Below, piece after piece: positions 60,896 through 64,000 of a stretch of DNA of 64,000 bases. Each line of letters begins with the position of its first letter. Positions within the stretch are counted from its first letter, which is position 1. Origin of the DNA: CAYYIS01 sp964470965 (GTDB lineage: Bacteria > JAAXHH01 > JABIQT01); the NCBI GenBank assembly GCA_964470965.1, contig CAYYIS010000017.1, positions 25,619 through 89,618 of the forward strand, read 5' to 3'. The position numbers and the translations under genes are program-made. The notes under the pieces are model-generated. The model was given only the letters and a program-made list of their open reading frames with translations. It was not told the origin of the DNA and ran no database searches.

Positions 60896-63394
60896 TCAAT
60901 CGCCTTCGTAGTGTACCCACCGTCGTGACAACTTCAACTGCCAGACCGTGAGTGTCAGTACGATGATGAACAGGACCCAGGCCATTGCGGAAGCATACCC
61001 CATGTTTCCATAGCGGAACGCATGGTTGAACAGGTGGTATACGTAGAATAGGGTCGAGTTGGCCGGACCGCCCTGCGTCATGACAAACGCCTGGGAAAAT
61101 ATCTGGAAGGTGCCGATAAGCCCCATGACCAGGTTGAAAAATATGTAGGGGGTAAGCTGTGGTATGGTGATGTGCAGGAATTTACGCCATGCGCTGCAGC
61201 CGTCCAAACCGGCAGCTTCATACAACTCCCGACTGATGCCCTTTAATCCGGCCAGCCAGATGATCATGCTGCTGCCCGCACCCCACAGCCCCATCAGGAT
61301 AAGGGCCGGCTTACTCCAGCCTGCATCCTGAAGCCAATTGGGGCCCTCGATGCCGAACAGGTCGATAAACAGGTTCAGGAAGCCGCCTTGAGGGTTGAAT
61401 ACCCAGATCCACAGGATACTGGAGGCCACAAGCGGTACGATGGCCGGAAGGTAAAAGCAGGTACGCCATATTGCGACTCCCCGGATCTCGATGTTTAACA
61501 GCAGGGCAATGCCTAGCCCGACAACGAGACCAATGGGAACACCCAGGACCATGAAGACGGTGTTCCACAAGGCGGTCGGAAACAGGTGGTCCTGGGTAAA
61601 CATCCACTTAAAATTAAAGAGGCCTATGAATTGTGGGGGATTCAGGATGTCATAGTTGCAGAAACTCATGATGAGCGAAAACAGCATCGGACCGCCGCCG
61701 AAGATGATAAAACCCAGAACCCACGGCGAAGAAGCGATCCACCCTTCGCGCCACTGGCTTCTGAAATAGCCGCCCCCGGCGCCCGGCACCACACCGTCAC
61801 CAGGTATAGTTTTTAGTCGGAATTTGCGGGTCAGGCTTGTCCGGAAACTGTTTCGGGTGTCCCAAACATATGCCAGTGCGCCTGCGGCGATTAGGAGCAT
61901 TCCATAAGAAACATAGAACCAGTCCCATTCGATTGCGCGGCCTTCAACCGGGTGGAGGACCCTGTCGAGCTCTCTCTGCACATTCGCCGCACCCTGATCG
62001 AGTGCTTCCCGGGGTGTCAAGCGATGATAGTATGCGTTCTCAGCAGCGTTCATGTGTTCGTTCCACATCAACTGGCCTACGGGGGTGACCGGCCGGTAAT
62101 GTGCATCGGGGAGCATATCCATGAGAAGGCGTGCACCGGACTTGAAGTTTTCGGGCATTCTCGGATTGCCGAAGACATATTTTTCGTGAAAGCGTTCGTT
62201 CAGATCGATTACCGGTACCTGCCGCGGAATGTACATGTGTCCCTGTGCTTCTGCGATCTCCCGCTCGCTTTCGATCCAAATCTCAAAGGCCCGGTCGCTG
62301 GCCATGAACCGGATAAACTCCCAGGCGGCGTCTTTGTTCCTTGCCGTGGTTGGAATGGCGTAGGACCATCCACCGTTCATAGTGGCGGTTTCGCGTCCCT
62401 TCTCGATCTCTTTCCTCGGAATCGGCGGTTTCGCCACGCCGAAATCGATATCGCGTCCGAAATTACCGAGAAAAGGCATGCGCCAGGCACCGTGTATCTC
62501 CATGGCTACCTTGCCCTGTATGAACGGATCGAGCTCGTTCCCCTGAAATCCCGACTGGAATGCATTTACTGCTTCATATCCTCCAAGAGCGTCATAGATT
62601 TCCACCATGTATGACAGGGCATCCACCACTTCAGGCGCATTTAACCGGCAGACAGTGCCGTCTTCATTCATGAACGTCGCGCCGTTCATCCATCCGTACA
62701 TGTACAGGAACACGTTTCCGAACTGTGGGATAAAACCGACCGTCTTGAGTTTTCCGAATTCATCACGCTCGGTCAGTTTTACGGCGTATGCTTTCAGTTC
62801 GTCCCAGTCGCGGGGCGGTTTCGCCACGCCATTTTCATCAACGAACCCGGCTCGTTTAAGAAGATCCTTGTTGTAGAATAAAGCGCGGTCATCCACCGAA
62901 TTAGGGATGGCGTAGACCTGTCCGTTGTACACCGCCTCATCCAGGCAGGATTTGTAAAATCGATTGAGATCCGGCGTGTGCTCCCTGCCCTTCGAGAGGT
63001 CTCTTTCGATATAGGGATCCAGCGGGACAAAACCGCCCCTGGCGGCCCATTCCGCGACGGCATACCTGTCAAAATAAATGACATCAGGCGGAACCCCGCC
63101 GGCAACACTGACCAGAAACCGGGTGGGGTCCGCCACCTGGTCTCTGGCAGCGTTCTGGCCTGAGATGACCCGGTAAACCGGCTTCGCGGGATCCGCCTCA
63201 TGGGCCTCCAGGCTTCGCCGTTCAAATTCACGGACCGCATCGTCCATGGCCCCTTCTACCGGCCCTCCCGGTGCCATGTAAATTATCTCAACCACATTGG
63301 CGTCTGTATCGGCGTCACTCTGGCGAACCGGATACAAATACCAGAGTATTGCGGATAGGAGCAAAGCGACGGGGATAAGTTGTTTTAGAGTCAT
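60896..63394 (-). CDS. ABC solute-binding protein fused to MalF/UgpA-type permease
   Basis: This 832-residue fusion has an N-terminal anchor (LLLSAILWYL, residues 9-20). A family-1 sugar-binding protein domain occupies about 30-480 (for example GVPPDVIYFDRYAVAEWA, YNKDLLKRAGF, PTTARNKDAAWEFIRFMAS). A transmembrane segment at about 491-511 is followed by a positively charged linker (RTSLTRKFRLK) placing 512-550 inside the cell. A complete MalF-like permease (551-825) follows, with coupling loop YEAAGLDGCSAWRKFLHI near 725. The topology is consistent: binding domain outside, permease entering from the cytosol. It probably works with the inserted permease gene at 59236 as a sugar importer. The ATPase is not encoded here. 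Confidence 0.92.
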   Translation of the reverse strand: MTLKQLIPVALLLSAILWYLYPVRQSDADTDANVVEIIYMAPGGPVEGAMDDAVREFERRSLEAHEADPAKPVYRVISGQNAARDQVADPTRFLVSVAGGVPPDVIYFDRYAVAEWAARGGFVPLDPYIERDLSKGREHTPDLNRFYKSCLDEAVYNGQVYAIPNSVDDRALFYNKDLLKRAGFVDENGVAKPPRDWDELKAYAVKLTERDEFGKLKTVGFIPQFGNVFLYMYGWMNGATFMNEDGTVCRLNAPEVVDALSYMVEIYDALGGYEAVNAFQSGFQGNELDPFIQGKVAMEIHGAWRMPFLGNFGRDIDFGVAKPPIPRKEIEKGRETATMNGGWSYAIPTTARNKDAAWEFIRFMASDRAFEIWIESEREIAEAQGHMYIPRQVPVIDLNERFHEKYVFGNPRMPENFKSGARLLMDMLPDAHYRPVTPVGQLMWNEHMNAAENAYYHRLTPREALDQGAANVQRELDRVLHPVEGRAIEWDWFYVSYGMLLIAAGALAYVWDTRNSFRTSLTRKFRLKTIPGDGVVPGAGGGYFRSQWREGWIASSPWVLGFIIFGGGPMLFSLIMSFCNYDILNPPQFIGLFNFKWMFTQDHLFPTALWNTVFMVLGVPIGLVVGLGIALLLNIEIRGVAIWRTCFYLPAIVPLVASSILWIWVFNPQGGFLNLFIDLFGIEGPNWLQDAGWSKPALILMGLWGAGSSMIIWLAGLKGISRELYEAAGLDGCSAWRKFLHITIPQLTPYIFFNLVMGLIGTFQIFSQAFVMTQGGPANSTLFYVYHLFNHAFRYGNMGYASAMAWVLFIIVLTLTVWQLKLSRRWVHYEGD

Positions 63395-63501
63395 GATGAT
63401 CCCGACGTAAACGATTGAAAGGGGCGACTTCTGGTGTTACACCATCTTCCGCGTGTTGGTTTGGAGTTCCTGTTAATAATACCCAATTTAAACATAATTA
63501 C

Positions 63502-63530
63502 TTGAAGGAAGTGTGATATATTAATATATA
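63502..63530 (+). promoter_or_regulatory. Probable promoter for the cytochrome c gene
   Basis: TTGAAG (63502-63507) and TATATA (63525-63530) are spaced by 17 bases. The start would fall near 63537, leaving a leader of about 130 bases before ATG 63669. The divergent importer gene starts at 63394. The remaining bases of this gap show no gene. Confidence 0.45.
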
Positions 63531-63668
63531 GAAGTATCGTAAATGCCTAAACACTACATGTTTCACGGTCATACGGTTATGCTGTCTTACGTCATATATA
63601 AGCGGCAAACACAGGAATCCCGGTGTTTGCGTAAAGGCCGAGGAAAGGCCAATTTCAAATCAGGTAAC

Positions 63669-64000
63669 ATGATACATTTTCTGACATGTGTTTGGGCGGC
63701 AGGCAGTGTATGGGCATTCTGTTTAACCACGTCGGCGATAGCATCGCCACGGCAGAATGCTGATGAGGTGCACGAGGCCGTCTTACTGGAAGCGGGACAT
63801 CGGTTCCCTTCTGCAGCGACATGCAAGGAATGCCATCCGAAGCATTACCGGGAATGGTCGGTCTCCCCGCACGCTTATTCTCAGATGAGTCCCGTGTTCA
63901 ACGCTATGCATGCAACGATCACTAAATTAACAAACGGTACCACCGGTGATTTCTGCATCCGATGCCATTCTCCGGCAGCTATGGCGCTTGAAGAGCCCCT
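63669..64000 (+). CDS. Multiheme cytochrome c family protein (partial, N-terminal part)
   Basis: This open frame runs off the right edge after 110 residues. Its first 26 residues form a signal peptide (HFLTCVWAAGSVWAFCL, then SAIAS). Two heme-binding CxxCH sites follow: ATCKECHPKHYREWS and DFCIRCHSPAAM. The spacing of HAYSQMSPVFNAM between them is typical of periplasmic multiheme cytochromes of the c554/decaheme type. ATG 63669 puts the hydrophobic signal right at the start; in-frame ATGs at 63579 and 63543 would add basic residues before it. It would shuttle electrons in the periplasm. The rest of the gene, and its heme count, are unseen. Confidence 0.82.
   Translation, partial: MIHFLTCVWAAGSVWAFCLTTSAIASPRQNADEVHEAVLLEAGHRFPSAATCKECHPKHYREWSVSPHAYSQMSPVFNAMHATITKLTNGTTGDFCIRCHSPAAMALEEP

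Noticed and set aside
1..64000. CRISPR arrays, insertion sequences, prophage and toxin-antitoxin modules.
   Set aside because: No regularly spaced repeats, transposase, integrase, phage structural gene or typical small toxin pair was seen on either strand.

Overview
The window looks like one scaffold of an uncultivated, diderm heterotrophic bacterium. It has a lipoprotein, twin-arginine signals, periplasmic binding proteins, a multiheme cytochrome c and a 10-N scaffold gap at 47390-47399. The gene mix is rich in phytanoyl-CoA dioxygenase-like enzymes, enolase-superfamily dehydratases, CtBP-like 2-hydroxyacid dehydrogenases, CehA-like hydrolases and an anaerobic sulfatase maturase. That mix recalls Latescibacterota/Poribacteria-type metagenome genomes, but this placement is an inference and not proven by any marker here. 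No phage, insertion sequence, CRISPR array or rRNA was found. One tRNA (Glu, UUC) is present.

Layout. 1-1421 (-): larB, a free-standing LarC C-terminal domain and the start of an ECF-type ATPase, a nickel-pincer cofactor/nickel uptake block. 1537-4405 (+): 2-hydroxyacid dehydrogenase, enolase-family enzyme and HAD hydrolase. 4886-5906 (+): tRNA-Glu and a fatty-acid desaturase. 6379-11333 (+): peptide-type ABC importer (binding protein and two permeases, no ATPase) and a TauD-like dioxygenase. 11665-14958 (-): PhyH dioxygenase and a TolB-propeller/CehA fusion. 15342-16547 (+): MFS transporter, whose stop abuts that of a compact five-gene (-) operon (20445-16548: diiron ferritin-like protein, cupin, radical SAM, ClpP-fold lipoprotein, PhyH). 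21135-28020 (-): sbcD, a nucleotide-sugar epimerase/reductase, sbcC and an M28 peptidase. 28195-32928 (+): EamA transporter, 2-hydroxyacid dehydrogenase, iolD and iolE (inositol breakdown). 32903-39894 (-): Vgb-like propeller, M16 protease, amidinotransferase-fold enzyme, APC permease, histidine phosphatase and tag. 40102-42788 (+): typA and a lactonase-type amidohydrolase. 42829-43281 (-): ABA4-like membrane protein. 44537-52225 (+): nadE, PhyH, scaffold gap, two ABC exporter half-transporters and a second enolase-family enzyme. 52331-63394 (-): DUF2182/DUF1326, sulfatase-maturase-like radical SAM, D-aminoacylase-like enzyme, two tandem sulfite-oxidase-like proteins and a two-gene CUT1-type ABC importer. 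63669-end (+): truncated multiheme cytochrome c.

Most of the window reads as scavenging and catabolism of sugar acids, inositol, peptides and other small organics, plus housekeeping genes (typA, nadE, sbcCD, tag). The most unusual points are the two-gene importer at 59236-63394, where the binding protein is fused to one permease and the other permease carries an insert of about 290 residues; the uncharacterised five-gene redox operon at 16548-20445; the orphan LarC C-terminal domain; the nucleotide-sugar gene lodged between sbcD and sbcC; and a 9-bp hairpin shared by two convergent genes, with both stop codons in its loop.
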